Source: an uncultured Mucilaginibacter sp. (GTDB taxonomy: Bacteria; Bacteroidota; Bacteroidia; Sphingobacteriales; Sphingobacteriaceae). Taken from it: a stretch of DNA of 47,747 nucleotides. Location: the NCBI GenBank assembly GCA_903927645.1, contig CAIYNX010000170.1, positions 1 to 47,747 on the forward strand. Direction: 5' to 3'. This document shows, piece by piece, positions 1 through 8,125 of the stretch. The translations under genes were made by a program, and so were the position numbers. The first letter of the stretch is position 1; each line of letters begins with the position of its first letter. The notes beneath the pieces are model-generated. The model ran no database searches. It was not told the DNA's origin and saw only the letters and a program-made list of their open reading frames with translations.

Positions 1-128
1 ACACCATCGCGCATGGGTATAGAAACCTCCCGCTTGGTATAATTGTTAACAAACCAAGTTGAATCGGCATTTTGCGCCGAAACAAACAAGGGGATAATAA
101 GGATTAAAAAGAGTACAGTTTTTTTCAT
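1..128 (-). CDS. CocE/NonD-type hydrolase, N-terminal fragment
   Basis: Only the first 42-43 codons lie in the window; the gene runs off the left edge. It starts at the ATG complementary to 126-128 with a lipophilic signal peptide (MKKTVLFLILIIPLFVSAQ), so the product is exported. The mature start includes YTKREVSIPMRDGV, which is the typical opening of X-Pro dipeptidyl-peptidase/CocE-NonD hydrolases, alpha/beta-hydrolase enzymes acting on acyl or peptidyl substrates. The catalytic residues are outside the window, so substrate and completeness cannot be judged. Family assignment rests on this short N-terminal match alone. Confidence 0.7.
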   Translation of the reverse strand, partial: MKKTVLFLILIIPLFVSAQNADSTWFVNNYTKREVSIPMRDG

Positions 129-583
129 GATGTTGTTTTTATTGAGATCTAAATCAGTTATCCCAAAACTAAGCAAATAATTGATTTTTTTAATGGTACA
201 ATGTGTTACAATTGAATAAAATGTAGGTGTTAAATTAAAGTTTCGACGGATTAAAATCCGTCGTTACAAAATTTGCCGAGGTGACGCCTCTTAAAATAAC
301 ATTACTTTGGTTATTGTATTATAAGCACTGATCCCTATAAATTCTTATTATTCATCTATATCGATATCTCTTGCCCATTTAACACCAAATCATAACGTAA
401 GGATAGTCTTAGCCCTGTAACCCAAACGGCGGGGGTGGTTGTAAAATAAGGTTAAATAATTTTGTCTAAACTAATTTTTTACCTATTTTTAAAGAGCCAT
501 CGGCTCGATAAATCTTGTAACACCGGGTTTTAACCCGTTGCACTAAAACATCCCTTATTGAATGCTGTAGGCATGATTCATAT
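129..583. repeat. Gene-free stretch with REP-like hairpins next to a decayed transposase
   Basis: No credible gene is visible between the CocE-type start and the transposase remnant. The stretch holds three short perfect inverted repeats: CGACGGATT/AATCCGTCG at 244-263 (2-nt loop), GAGCC/GGCTC at 494-506 (3-nt loop) and CGGGTT/AACCCG at 524-537 (2-nt loop). A GAGG...CCTC pair lies at 278-290. Related degenerate motifs recur beyond the other end of the transposase at about 1125-1172. Short GC-richer hairpins in AT-rich DNA beside a Y1-type transposase are what REP elements mobilised by RAYT proteins look like; that link is inferred. Confidence 0.6.
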
Positions 584-1048
584 CTATATTAAATCTTGGA
601 AAATATATTTCTCATCAAAATCAATTTTAAACTTATTTAAAAGCTCCAAATATTCATCTTTGAAAGTTTGTTTTTTATGATGAGTTGCTTGATTAAATAC
701 ATAATTATATACACGATCAATTTGCGATTGACTATACGAAAATACACCATAACCTTCCTGCCATTCAAAACGATTTGGTGTTAAAGAATGGTCATTAATT
801 TATTTTGATGATTTTGCTTTAACCGATTTCATTAAGTCTGACACAGAAACAGTAGACTTTAAACCAAAGAAACAATGAACATGGTCTTCCACCCCATTTA
901 CAATTAGTGTTTTGCAATTAGCCTCATTAATTAAATTACCAATTACACCGAATAATTTAGATTGCCAATCTTTAGCAATTACCGCCTCGCGGTATTTAAC
1001 TGCAAAACAGTTTGTAAGTAAATTTGATGATAAGTATTTGCCATACAT
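584..1048 (-). pseudogene. IS200/RAYT-like Y1 transposase, interrupted by one stop codon
   Basis: From the ATG at 1048 the frame stays open to a TAG at 584-586, giving 154 codons, except for one in-frame TAA at 800-802 after codon 82. Both halves read as one Y1-transposase domain protein: the HUH metal-site motif DHVHCFFGL lies in the first half, and the second has PNRFEWQEGYGVFSYSQSQ, where Y(S)QSQ-type sequence carries the region expected for the catalytic tyrosine. In relatives the stop position is normally tryptophan (the family reads roughly SSKWIN), so a TGG codon became TAA. There is no frameshift. The 82-residue product would lack the C-terminal helix and is presumably inactive. Flanking hairpins suggest a REP-associated (RAYT) rather than an IS200/IS605 element; no TnpB partner is present. 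Confidence 0.8.
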
Positions 1049-1466
1049 TTTATGCTATATTAATAATATTCTAAACTACTGTTCGCTAGCTAATGGACTC
1101 ATTCATAGGTTGTTTTATTAATTACTGATTAAAACCCGTCATTATTATATTTAATGTGGCTAGGCCTCATTTTAATAGCTTATGCTGCTAATTAAATTTA
1201 AAACACCGAACCTACTCAATTTCTATCATTTACTTAAATTTCGCCCCTATATCCGGATAACGTGAATTAATAGCTTAATGAAATTCCTCATGCCTTTAAC
1301 CTTGTTGGAAGGTTTGTTCATCTTAAAAATGCAAAATAAAATCAAGACCTTGATAAATTTGGTGGCAATAAAGTAGTGGCTATATTGAAATATAAAAAAA
1401 GACAGCTCAAAATTAATTGGCTGCCTTCAAAATTTTAGCTGCTATTATTGGCTTTTATTATTGAAT
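1049..1466. other. Intergenic region with degenerate REP-like motifs and a decayed frame
   Basis: No gene is supported here. At about 1125-1172 the motifs ATTAAAACCCGTCAT and GGCTAGGCCTC resemble the hairpin sequences left of the transposase, so repeat-derived DNA flanks the element on both sides. A plus-strand frame at 1280-1437 has one internal stop (1337-1339) and reads like old coding sequence (segment DLDKFGGNKVVAILKY), but I do not recognise a family and it has no start. A hairpin AACCTT/AAGGTT lies at 1298-1314. A probable terminator for the next gene is listed separately. Confidence 0.4.
1394..1425 (-). terminator. Probable intrinsic terminator of the NTF2-like gene
   Basis: On the minus strand GGCAGC (1425-1420) can pair with GCTGTC (1406-1401), including one G-U pair in RNA, followed at once by seven T residues (1400-1394). 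It lies about 40 nt past the stop codon of the NTF2-like gene. The loop of 13 nt is AT-rich. Confidence 0.55.
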
Positions 1467-2015
1467 TTATTTACCCCCGGCCGGAGGTGTTAGCGTATAG
1501 CCCAATGTTTTGAATATATATAACTGATCATAATATATCCTGCTAACGTCTATTTTTCCTTTAGTTATATGGTATGAACTGTGGTAAGGAAACTTTACTG
1601 TAATTCCGTTGGCAGTAAAGGTATAATCGCCCCAAGCTGCCACCCAATTACCTTGAAGGTTACCGGTTTTTACATGAAAGGTTGCGGCTACAAAGCCTAC
1701 CTGACGGTTGGATTGTGATTTATAATTTGCTTGCCATTGGTCAACAAATTGAGCTACATTGGTAGAGTCTGTTGGGCCAGGGCCAAAATTGATACAGTTA
1801 CTTGCCAGGAAGGATTTGGCTTTGTCAATATCACCTCCAACAAGTGCGTTAGTAAAATCAGACACTATTTTAATATCAGCATCGGCGCTCGGATTTTCTG
1901 ATACCATGTCTTTATAATGTGTGGGTGTGTTTGATGTTTGTGCTTCAACTTTTGCAATCGAAAACACGGCAAGTGATACTGCGATTAATAAGCAGGATTT
2001 AAGGATCTTTTTCAT
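1467..2015 (-). CDS. Secreted NTF2-like (SnoaL-fold) protein
   Basis: The 182-residue product has a clear signal peptide (about residues 1-25, ending KVEA-Q), so it is exported. The mature part fits an NTF2/SnoaL-type cone fold: an N-terminal helix region (IKIVSDFTNALVGGDIDKAKSFLA), a central segment around SNCINFGPGPTDSTN, and C-terminal beta strands with aromatic residues (WVAAWGDYTFTANGITVKFPYHSSYHIT). Such domains are small-molecule binding or catalytic folds, and sequence alone does not give a substrate here. It is monocistronic: a long non-coding gap lies downstream, and the kinase upstream on the same strand ends about 200 nt away. Fold assignment is likely, function unknown. Confidence 0.65.
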   Translation of the reverse strand: MKKILKSCLLIAVSLAVFSIAKVEAQTSNTPTHYKDMVSENPSADADIKIVSDFTNALVGGDIDKAKSFLASNCINFGPGPTDSTNVAQFVDQWQANYKSQSNRQVGFVAATFHVKTGNLQGNWVAAWGDYTFTANGITVKFPYHSSYHITKGKIDVSRIYYDQLYIFKTLGYTLTPPAGGK

Positions 2016-2211
2016 TGAAAATAATTAAATTTTAGGGTGCGTTAATAAAGTATAAAACAATTTTGTAGATACTGATTGTAACATTTTCCCAAGATTAAGA
2101 GATCTTAAAAACATCATTATCAGGCAATAACAACAGCTAACCAAATCTAAACATAATAAAATTCAAATTCAAGCGCAAAACAATAATAATTCCAATAGTT
2201 ATTATTTTAAT

Positions 2212-4401
2212 TTATCCCATCGGCAAATAAATCACAAATTCCGAACCTTCCCCAACGTTACTATTCACTTCAATTTTGCCACCATGGCCCTTCACCACCA
2301 TATCATAAGTCAAGCTCAAGCCAAGTCCTGTACCCTCTCCGGTTGGTTTAGTGGTGAAAAAAGGTTGCATAATTTTATCTTTTATAGCACCGGGGATGCC
2401 TATGCCATTATCTTTTACTTTAATAATCACTTTTCCATTTTCTGAATAAGTGGTTACCGCAACTTCCGGTTGATAGTTTAGGTCTGCTACTTTTTGTTTT
2501 TGATTTACCGCATAAAAGGCGTTGTTAAACAGATTCAATAACACCCTGCCAATATCTTGAGGGATTAAATTGATCAATGTTAAATTCTCATCGAAATTGG
2601 TTACCATCCCGGCATTGAAGGATTTATCCTTTGCCCGCAAGCCATGATAGGAGAGGCGTAAATACTCATCAGCCAGTTTGTTAATATCGGTAGGTTCTTT
2701 GGTGCCTGAGCCTGCTCTTGAATGTTCCAACATGCCTTTTACTATGGCATCGGCACGTTTGCCGTGGTGGTTTATTTTTTCGAGGTTTTGGGTTAAGTCA
2801 TTTGCTAGTGCAATCACTTCTTTTTTGTTTCCTTTTTCCTCTTCTTCTTTCAGCTCGTCAAGCAACTCAACACTTACTTCCGAAAAGTTATTTACAAAAT
2901 TTAGTGGGTTTTGTATCTCATGGGCGATGCCAGCAGTGAGCTCGCCTAGGGATGCCATTTTTTCGGATTGGATGAGTTGGGTTTGGGTGGCTTTGAGATG
3001 GTTTAATGATTGTTGAAGTGCCACAGTTCGCTCATTAACTTGACTTTCAAGTAATTCGTTTTGTGAGGACAATATTTGCTGCTTTTCAATTTCTTGCTGT
3101 AAGCTGCGCAAAGATAAGGCTTCAACCTCTTCGAGTCTATGACGCAAGGCAACCAAGTTTTGGGCAAATTCGCGTGCCAATAAAATGGAAATTGTAATAG
3201 CCGGAGTTAAAAAAGCGATGTCGACCTCTATTAACTTAAAACTATAGGGCAAGCTTGCTAATTGTTTTAAAATAATCCAATTTGTAATGAAAGAGATATT
3301 ATAAAGCAGGTTAAAGCTAATATAGAAAAAGGTGGCAAAAAACTGGCCAACTAAAAAGAGGTTAGCACCTTGTTTTTTAGCCTTGTAGGCTTTTATCCCT
3401 ATTCTTAAAATATCAGTGTAAACTAAAATACCTAGTATAATAAAAATAAAATCGGTATTTATGAATATACCCAACAGAATTATTGAAACGCAAATTAATG
3501 CTAAAAATTTGAACCATATTTTTTTTGGTTCACTAAACAAATCATACCCCGTTAATAAAAAAAATAAAAATGTAATTGGCGCTGTGACGCTAAAAATGAA
3601 ATGATATAGGTTTAAAAAGTTCGGGTCATCGAAATTCTCTAATAGAAAATCAAGAAAGGTAAATGCCTGGAAAAGACAAAACAACGACAGCCATAAGTTG
3701 ATTTTGCGTTCGCGAAAATTCAGGTAAATAAGTAATTGAAGTATAAATAAAATAACAAATACGCCAAATATAACAGCTCGCTGCAAAGGTCTGGAAATGT
3801 GATAAAGCTTATATTTTTCCCAAGCAAATTGAGGTTCTGCAATTGTTACATTTAAAATATTCTTATCGAAAATCGACTCATACGTTCCATGATAGTTAAA
3901 TAAAAAAAATATTTTGCTATTAATCGAATATTTAACACAAATATATTGTTCAGTTTCGTTGTTCAATTCGATTGTAAGGGGGATTTCTCTAGGATCGTAC
4001 GTCTTTTCAAAATCAGCACTTGCACTAACTTGACCAAACTTTTGAATTAATATACCATTAAAGTATATTTCTGATGCACCTATTTGATTAATTAATAAAG
4101 CAATAGTTTTATTTTTAAGCTTTTTGTCCACGCGCAACTTTACCCTAAACCATACTATTTCATTTATTTGAAAATCAGGTAAATCTTTGATGCTTTTTTC
4201 CAGATAAATCGGAGACCAGTTCGAATCGTCAAAATTTGTTTTGGCCCAATTAGGGTCGTCGCCAAAATGATATTTCCAGCCCTTATTTACTATTAAGCCA
4301 TTTTTAGGAATAGAATCAAGGTTAATACCTTCATTTTTAATAGCTATCCCTTTACAAACGGTTGAAAATAAAAGAAAAAATGACAGAAAATAAGCCTTCA
4401 T
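2212..4401 (-). CDS. 7TM-type sensor histidine kinase
   Basis: The 729-residue protein has a signal peptide (about 1-20), a periplasmic beta-sandwich sensor region (about 25-195, with WKYHFGDDPNWAKTNFDDSNW-like sequence recalling galactose-binding/7TMR-DISM domains), seven hydrophobic segments between about 208 and 408, a coiled coil (about 415-475), and a complete transmitter. The H-box AHEIQNPLN places the phospho-accepting histidine at 494. The N-box (LLNLFNNAFYA, about 621-631), G1 (DNGIGIP), F-box (PFFTTKP) and G2 (GTGLGLS) are all intact, so the kinase is probably active. There is no receiver domain and no response regulator gene nearby, so it is an orphan. It starts 6 nt after the stop of a decayed paralogous kinase, which implies the two once formed a tandem pair. 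The signal it senses is unknown. Confidence 0.9.
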   Translation of the reverse strand: MKAYFLSFFLLFSTVCKGIAIKNEGINLDSIPKNGLIVNKGWKYHFGDDPNWAKTNFDDSNWSPIYLEKSIKDLPDFQINEIVWFRVKLRVDKKLKNKTIALLINQIGASEIYFNGILIQKFGQVSASADFEKTYDPREIPLTIELNNETEQYICVKYSINSKIFFLFNYHGTYESIFDKNILNVTIAEPQFAWEKYKLYHISRPLQRAVIFGVFVILFILQLLIYLNFRERKINLWLSLFCLFQAFTFLDFLLENFDDPNFLNLYHFIFSVTAPITFLFFLLTGYDLFSEPKKIWFKFLALICVSIILLGIFINTDFIFIILGILVYTDILRIGIKAYKAKKQGANLFLVGQFFATFFYISFNLLYNISFITNWIILKQLASLPYSFKLIEVDIAFLTPAITISILLAREFAQNLVALRHRLEEVEALSLRSLQQEIEKQQILSSQNELLESQVNERTVALQQSLNHLKATQTQLIQSEKMASLGELTAGIAHEIQNPLNFVNNFSEVSVELLDELKEEEEKGNKKEVIALANDLTQNLEKINHHGKRADAIVKGMLEHSRAGSGTKEPTDINKLADEYLRLSYHGLRAKDKSFNAGMVTNFDENLTLINLIPQDIGRVLLNLFNNAFYAVNQKQKVADLNYQPEVAVTTYSENGKVIIKVKDNGIGIPGAIKDKIMQPFFTTKPTGEGTGLGLSLTYDMVVKGHGGKIEVNSNVGEGSEFVIYLPMG

Positions 4402-4407
4402 GAATTT

Positions 4408-4580
4408 TTAATTTAATGACAATTGAATAATAAACTCCGACCCTTCTCCATCAACCCTATTAACCTGTATTCTCCCCCATACCCCTTCACCACCATATCA
4501 TAACTTTATGATAAAACCATATCGGTCCAATTGCAGCTTGTTTTGGTGGTAAAAAAGCGTTGTATAAATTTATTTAAAAT
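4408..4580 (-). pseudogene. Remnant of a second histidine kinase (ATPase domain tail)
   Basis: Reading the minus strand from about 4580 gives FIQRFFTTK, then SYDMVVKGYGG, then, after a one-base shift in a G run near 4470-4478, RIQVNRVDGEGSEFIIQLSLN and a TAA stop at 4408-4410. This matches, segment by segment, the C-terminus of the adjacent intact kinase (PFFTTKP ... TYDMVVKGHGGKIEVN ... GEGSEFVIYLP). The G2 box is destroyed and contains an in-frame TAA. No part of the H-box, N-box or sensor region remains upstream. It is therefore the tail of a tandem kinase paralogue whose body was deleted. Its stop lies 6 nt before the start of the intact kinase, as in an operon. Confidence 0.8.
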
Positions 4581-4737
4581 AAATTAAATATCATTTAGAA
4601 TTATTCCCAATTTGATGAGGCAGTTTGATAACCCTAAAAAAATCTGGTATAACCCTTTATGGAAGGATAAATGCGGACGGTTTGGTTTAGGCTTGCTATT
4701 TACACAACAAGTTTCTGTTTTAAAGTTCTTTAAAAAA

Positions 4738-5634
4738 TCAATGCAAATGAAAATCCCAAACTGCTTTGGCAATATTGGCTATCGCTCCTTCTCTCGCGGC
4801 TTCATTATCTGTAGAATTACCTACCATTAGCACGATGGCCAAATGTTTACCATTGGGCAAGGTAATAATGCCTACATCGTTTGTTGCCGGCGATAAGCCC
4901 GCTTTATTGGTTGGCGAGGTGCCTGTTTTATGTGCTACCACCGTGCCATCGGGTAATAATCCTTTTATTCTTTTTGAGCCCGTGGAGGTTTCGGTAAGCA
5001 GTTTATATAAAAAATCTGTACTTGGTTTTGAAAGCATTTTACCCTGATAAAAATTGTCCAAAAGTCGGGTTAAAGCCACGGGTTTTGCCCAATTGGTATA
5101 CTGTACCTCCCATGCGGAAGCCATATCGGCTTCGGATGCTTGTATGGCTATTCCTTTTAGCCCTTTTCTTAATAAATAATTCTCTACAACCTGAGTGCCG
5201 CCTATAATGTTCAATAAAATATCGCAGGCATTATTGTCGCTCAAGCTAACCATATAGCTCAATAATTCGGTTAGCGGAATATTTACTTCCCCTTTTGGGT
5301 ATTTATCTCTTAGCGGACTATAGGTATCTTTTACCAAATCGCGCTTTTTAATATGTACCAACGCATCGATTTTTAGTTTGCCTGAATCAACAAGGTTCAA
5401 AACTGCCATTGCAATAGGTAATTTAATAACACTATGCAAAACCATACGCGAAGTTCCGTTTACACTTAATGTATCTCTATCTTCAATACCTAAAACCGAT
5501 ACACCAACAATCCCATTTACAGATTTGGTTATCTGAACAATCTGCTTACGTAAAGTAGAATCACTTTGTGGAAAACCTTTTTTCGGCATTACTGCAATAA
5601 AAAGCAGCGGAAATAAATAAAAAACCTTTTTCAT
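4738..5634 (-). CDS. Class A beta-lactamase
   Basis: The 298-residue exported enzyme (signal peptide about 1-22) has the full set of class A serine beta-lactamase motifs: S68-V-I-K71 (Ambler S70xxK73), S132-D-N134 (SDN loop), E168 in the omega loop (EADMASAWEVQYTNW, Ambler E166), and K236-T-G-T239. The omega-loop wording (VQYTNW) and the long loop after KTG place it with the Bacteroidota-associated A2-like group (CfxA, CepA, VEB, PER relatives) rather than TEM/SHV; this grouping is from recalled motif patterns. It hydrolyses the beta-lactam ring in the periplasm; the antibiotic range cannot be predicted. It is the last gene of the sdpR-sdpI-hydrolase-bla cluster, 17 nt behind the hydrolase gene. 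No mobile element touches it, so it looks chromosomal and resident. Confidence 0.92.
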   Translation of the reverse strand: MKKVFYLFPLLFIAVMPKKGFPQSDSTLRKQIVQITKSVNGIVGVSVLGIEDRDTLSVNGTSRMVLHSVIKLPIAMAVLNLVDSGKLKIDALVHIKKRDLVKDTYSPLRDKYPKGEVNIPLTELLSYMVSLSDNNACDILLNIIGGTQVVENYLLRKGLKGIAIQASEADMASAWEVQYTNWAKPVALTRLLDNFYQGKMLSKPSTDFLYKLLTETSTGSKRIKGLLPDGTVVAHKTGTSPTNKAGLSPATNDVGIITLPNGKHLAIVLMVGNSTDNEAAREGAIANIAKAVWDFHLH

Positions 5635-5651
5635 ACACCCAAATAACGCAA

Positions 5652-7088
5652 TTATCGGGTTTCCATTTTAATCCAATCAGAAATTATTTTTAGCGCTACC
5701 GGCGATATAGTTTCCTCAATTTGCTCGTATTCTGATAGATCGCCCGTTATGGCTGTTTGTAGTAAATGGTTTAAACCGGGTATTTCCTTCGTCACAAAAT
5801 GTTTGTTTCCACTCTCGGCCAATACTTCACTTATCTTTTTTAAGTTCAACTTAGCATCTACCTGAGTATCTTTTGATCCATTAATGGCCAACACCTTGCA
5901 TTTAACTTTGGCTAGATCAATCTCAGGCTTGTAACCAATAAAAAATCGAAACCAACCAATATCATACAAGCCATTGTACATTTTTAGCGCGTTTGTAAGG
6001 GCGTCATCGTGCATATTGAGTGCTGCCAAGGTTGCAGGCAATTGTTGCGATTTCCAGGCATTAAAAACAGGTGTTAATTGTTTATCCAATTCTTCTTTTG
6101 TTTCGGAGCTTGCAAATAAACTTAATGCTTTAAAATGTAATTCTTTAAATGCCGCTATGGCTGCACTATCAACCCCTTTGTTTTTTAAAGTTACCCCAAC
6201 CTGACTTGTCATGGTTTGTGCACCACCCACTTCGGGACCTGCCCACATCACAATAAAATTAACATCCTTTCGGCGTGCAGCTACCATCGGGGCTATTATC
6301 CCGCCTTCGCTATGGCCAATTAAACCCAAATGTTTTTTATCAACATCCATTCGTGTTTCTAAATAATTCATACTTGCCTCCACATCATACGAAAAATCAA
6401 GACTGGTTTTATTGTTGATGTCTGTACCTAATGATGACTTACCCGCGCCTCGGTCGTCAACCCTTAAAACTGCAATACCTTGTTTTGTCAAATAATCGGC
6501 CAATACCCAATATAGTTGATGGTTAAAAATGGTCCCGTTTCTATCCTGTGTACCGCTACCTGAAATTATAATAACAGTTGGATATTTTCTTGCCGAGTTT
6601 GGTCGGGTAAAGGTGGCGCCATAGTGCAAGCTTTTATCCGCATTATCATATTCTACATCCTCGGTAAAATAATCAAACGGAGGCTTGGGGGTTTGGGGTC
6701 TGTTAAATACTTTGGGGGCTTCAGGTTTATCATCACCGGTTTTCCTTGTCATATTTAAAACTAGTTTTGCAACACCTTGCTTAAATGTTCCAGCTATACT
6801 GTCGTTACGGTTCCATTTACCTTTATAAGCACCTCCAATTAAAGGGATATCAATAATTAAACTATCCCCCTTTATCAAAGTACTTTTACAAGGAATATTG
6901 TAGGCTTTTTGATCCGGGCTATCAAAAGTTGATAAATAGCTTGTATCTGTTTGTTTCTTTATATTAAAAACCAAACGAATTTTGGTTGCACCAACAGCAA
7001 TTTTGCCTGTCCAACTCCCAGAAATGTCCTGCGCTTTAATCGGAATTTGCAATGCTATTGCTAGGATAAAAAGAAATAAGTGTTTCAT
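5652..7088 (-). CDS. Secreted alpha/beta hydrolase (S9-like/esterase family)
   Basis: The 478-residue protein carries a signal peptide (about 1-19), an N-terminal beta-rich domain of about 110 residues (GSWTGKIAVGATKIRLVFNI ... GTFKQGVAKLVLNMTR), and a C-terminal alpha/beta-hydrolase domain from about residue 140. The nucleophile elbow is G-H-S260-E-G-G; oxyanion-side sequence GSGTQDRNG precedes it, and the acid and base of the triad are probably the Asp in NGSKDTQVD and the His in GLNHLLQ. Enzymes of this architecture are usually annotated as S9-family peptidases or esterases; the true substrate is unknown. It starts 8 nt after sdpI and ends 17 nt before bla, so the three are almost surely co-transcribed. 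Confidence 0.85.
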   Translation of the reverse strand: MKHLFLFILAIALQIPIKAQDISGSWTGKIAVGATKIRLVFNIKKQTDTSYLSTFDSPDQKAYNIPCKSTLIKGDSLIIDIPLIGGAYKGKWNRNDSIAGTFKQGVAKLVLNMTRKTGDDKPEAPKVFNRPQTPKPPFDYFTEDVEYDNADKSLHYGATFTRPNSARKYPTVIIISGSGTQDRNGTIFNHQLYWVLADYLTKQGIAVLRVDDRGAGKSSLGTDINNKTSLDFSYDVEASMNYLETRMDVDKKHLGLIGHSEGGIIAPMVAARRKDVNFIVMWAGPEVGGAQTMTSQVGVTLKNKGVDSAAIAAFKELHFKALSLFASSETKEELDKQLTPVFNAWKSQQLPATLAALNMHDDALTNALKMYNGLYDIGWFRFFIGYKPEIDLAKVKCKVLAINGSKDTQVDAKLNLKKISEVLAESGNKHFVTKEIPGLNHLLQTAITGDLSEYEQIEETISPVALKIISDWIKMETR

Positions 7089-7096
7089 AAATAAGT

Positions 7097-7753
7097 TTAT
7101 TGTTGTTTTTGCTTAAAATAATAATAGGAATAGCTTACAGGTACTAGCACAAAAACCCCAATGGCTACCATAAATACAATGTTTTTTATTTGGGTTGGTA
7201 AAACAAGTAGGCAAATTGTTAATATAATACCCCCAATTACCCATAGTTTGCCAGCCAAACGGTGAGTCGCCCTCCAATTATCTTCACTTTCTAAAGTCCA
7301 TGGGGTGCGTATGCCTGCAAAATAATTTGGTTTAATGCTATTCATCAAATTGCCAATAAAAACAAAAAGCAAGCTTACTATGGGAAATAAAAACTGCTCT
7401 ATTTTAAAACCATTGTTTAAAGCGGCATAAATAATAACCAAGCTTAGTGCTGTTAAAAACACTACCAAACCGGCCGCCAATTTATAATAAGTATCATCAC
7501 TGTATTTTGCTTGCTTTTTTGGGTCGAAAACAGGGATAAACCTTACCAAAAAGTAAGTAAAGCATGATATACCCATCAAAAACAACTGAATGCCAATAAA
7601 AGCGCCTTTGCTACTATAGCCATTCACATTGCCATTTATGTCATAGTGGGTAGGTACATTTTGTGGTAACAGGTTGTAACCGTAAAAAAGATAAATAGCC
7701 GGCGAAACCCAGATTAGTAATAAGGCTATATCATTAACCGAGAATTTTTTCAT
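7097..7753 (-). CDS. sdpI: SdpI-family membrane protein
   Basis: The product (218 residues from MKKFSVND; an upstream ATG at 7777 would add 8 residues but overlap sdpR by 17 nt) has six predicted membrane segments. The DUF1648 part contains NVPTHYDINGNVNGYSSK, and the SdpI part contains FAGIRTPWTLESEDNWRATHRLAGKLW, both hallmark motifs of the family. In Bacillus subtilis SdpI confers immunity to the SdpC toxin and sequesters the repressor SdpR at the membrane. Here no sdpABC toxin genes are present, so it may act as a membrane sensor or protect against an exogenous toxin; that is inference. It directly follows the ArsR-type regulator gene and precedes the hydrolase by 8 nt. Confidence 0.88.
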   Translation of the reverse strand: MKKFSVNDIALLLIWVSPAIYLFYGYNLLPQNVPTHYDINGNVNGYSSKGAFIGIQLFLMGISCFTYFLVRFIPVFDPKKQAKYSDDTYYKLAAGLVVFLTALSLVIIYAALNNGFKIEQFLFPIVSLLFVFIGNLMNSIKPNYFAGIRTPWTLESEDNWRATHRLAGKLWVIGGIILTICLLVLPTQIKNIVFMVAIGVFVLVPVSYSYYYFKQKQQ

Positions 7754-7760
7754 ACTTATT

Positions 7761-8024
7761 TTATTTATTTTTTGCATTTAAATTGATAATCCATTTCACA
7801 ACCTCATCCATTACAGTGGTATTGATGGAATAATATATGTATTGCCCCTCTTTTACTGATACTACTAAGCCTGCTTGGCGTAGCAAATCAAGATGATGCG
7901 AGATGCTTGGTTTTGAAATATTGAATTGATCGGCTATTTCACCGGCTGTAAGGTTTTTTTGCTTTAGCAAGTCTAAAATTTCCCTTCGGGTTTGGTCATT
8001 AAGCGCTTTAAAAATAATATTCAA
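7761..8024 (-). CDS. sdpR: ArsR/SdpR-family autorepressor
   Basis: The 87-residue protein is a single winged helix-turn-helix domain of ArsR type: FKALNDQTRREILDLLKQKNLTAGEIADQF, then the recognition helix region ISKPSISHHLDLLRQAGLV and a beta-wing VVSVKEGQYIYYSI. It lacks the cysteine pairs of metal-sensing ArsR proteins, consistent with SdpR, whose activity is controlled by capture at the membrane through SdpI. It is the first gene of a four-gene minus-strand cluster. A perfect inverted repeat sits 17 nt upstream of its start (8041-8060), the expected location for an autoregulatory operator. Confidence 0.87.
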   Translation of the reverse strand: MNIIFKALNDQTRREILDLLKQKNLTAGEIADQFNISKPSISHHLDLLRQAGLVVSVKEGQYIYYSINTTVMDEVVKWIINLNAKNK

Positions 8025-8040
8025 TGTGTTTTATTTATAT

Positions 8041-8060
8041 ATTTAGACAAATGTCTAAAT
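8041..8060. promoter_or_regulatory. Operator-like perfect palindrome upstream of sdpR
   Basis: ATTTAGACA (8041-8049) and TGTCTAAAT (8052-8060) form a perfect 9-bp inverted repeat with a 2-bp AA centre. It lies in the 101-bp divergent region between sdpR (start 8024) and the amidase gene (start 8126). The size, symmetry and place fit an ArsR-family dimer site, so SdpR is the natural candidate ligand; because the region is shared, the amidase gene could also be affected. Confidence 0.7.
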
Positions 8061-8125
8061 ACTTTTTGAATTAAAAAAATATTTTTAATAATTTTTTGAT
8101 TATTTTAGAAAATATAAAAAGATGT

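Noticed and set aside
4584..4830. Short frames on both strands between the kinase remnant and bla
   Set aside because: Neither has a recognisable motif, and they overlap the beta-lactamase end or non-coding sequence; the gap 4581-4737 shows no gene.
7753..7777. Longer start for sdpI (MQKINKIS)
   Set aside because: It overlaps sdpR by 17 nt and adds eight residues outside the family pattern; ATG at 7753 fits better.
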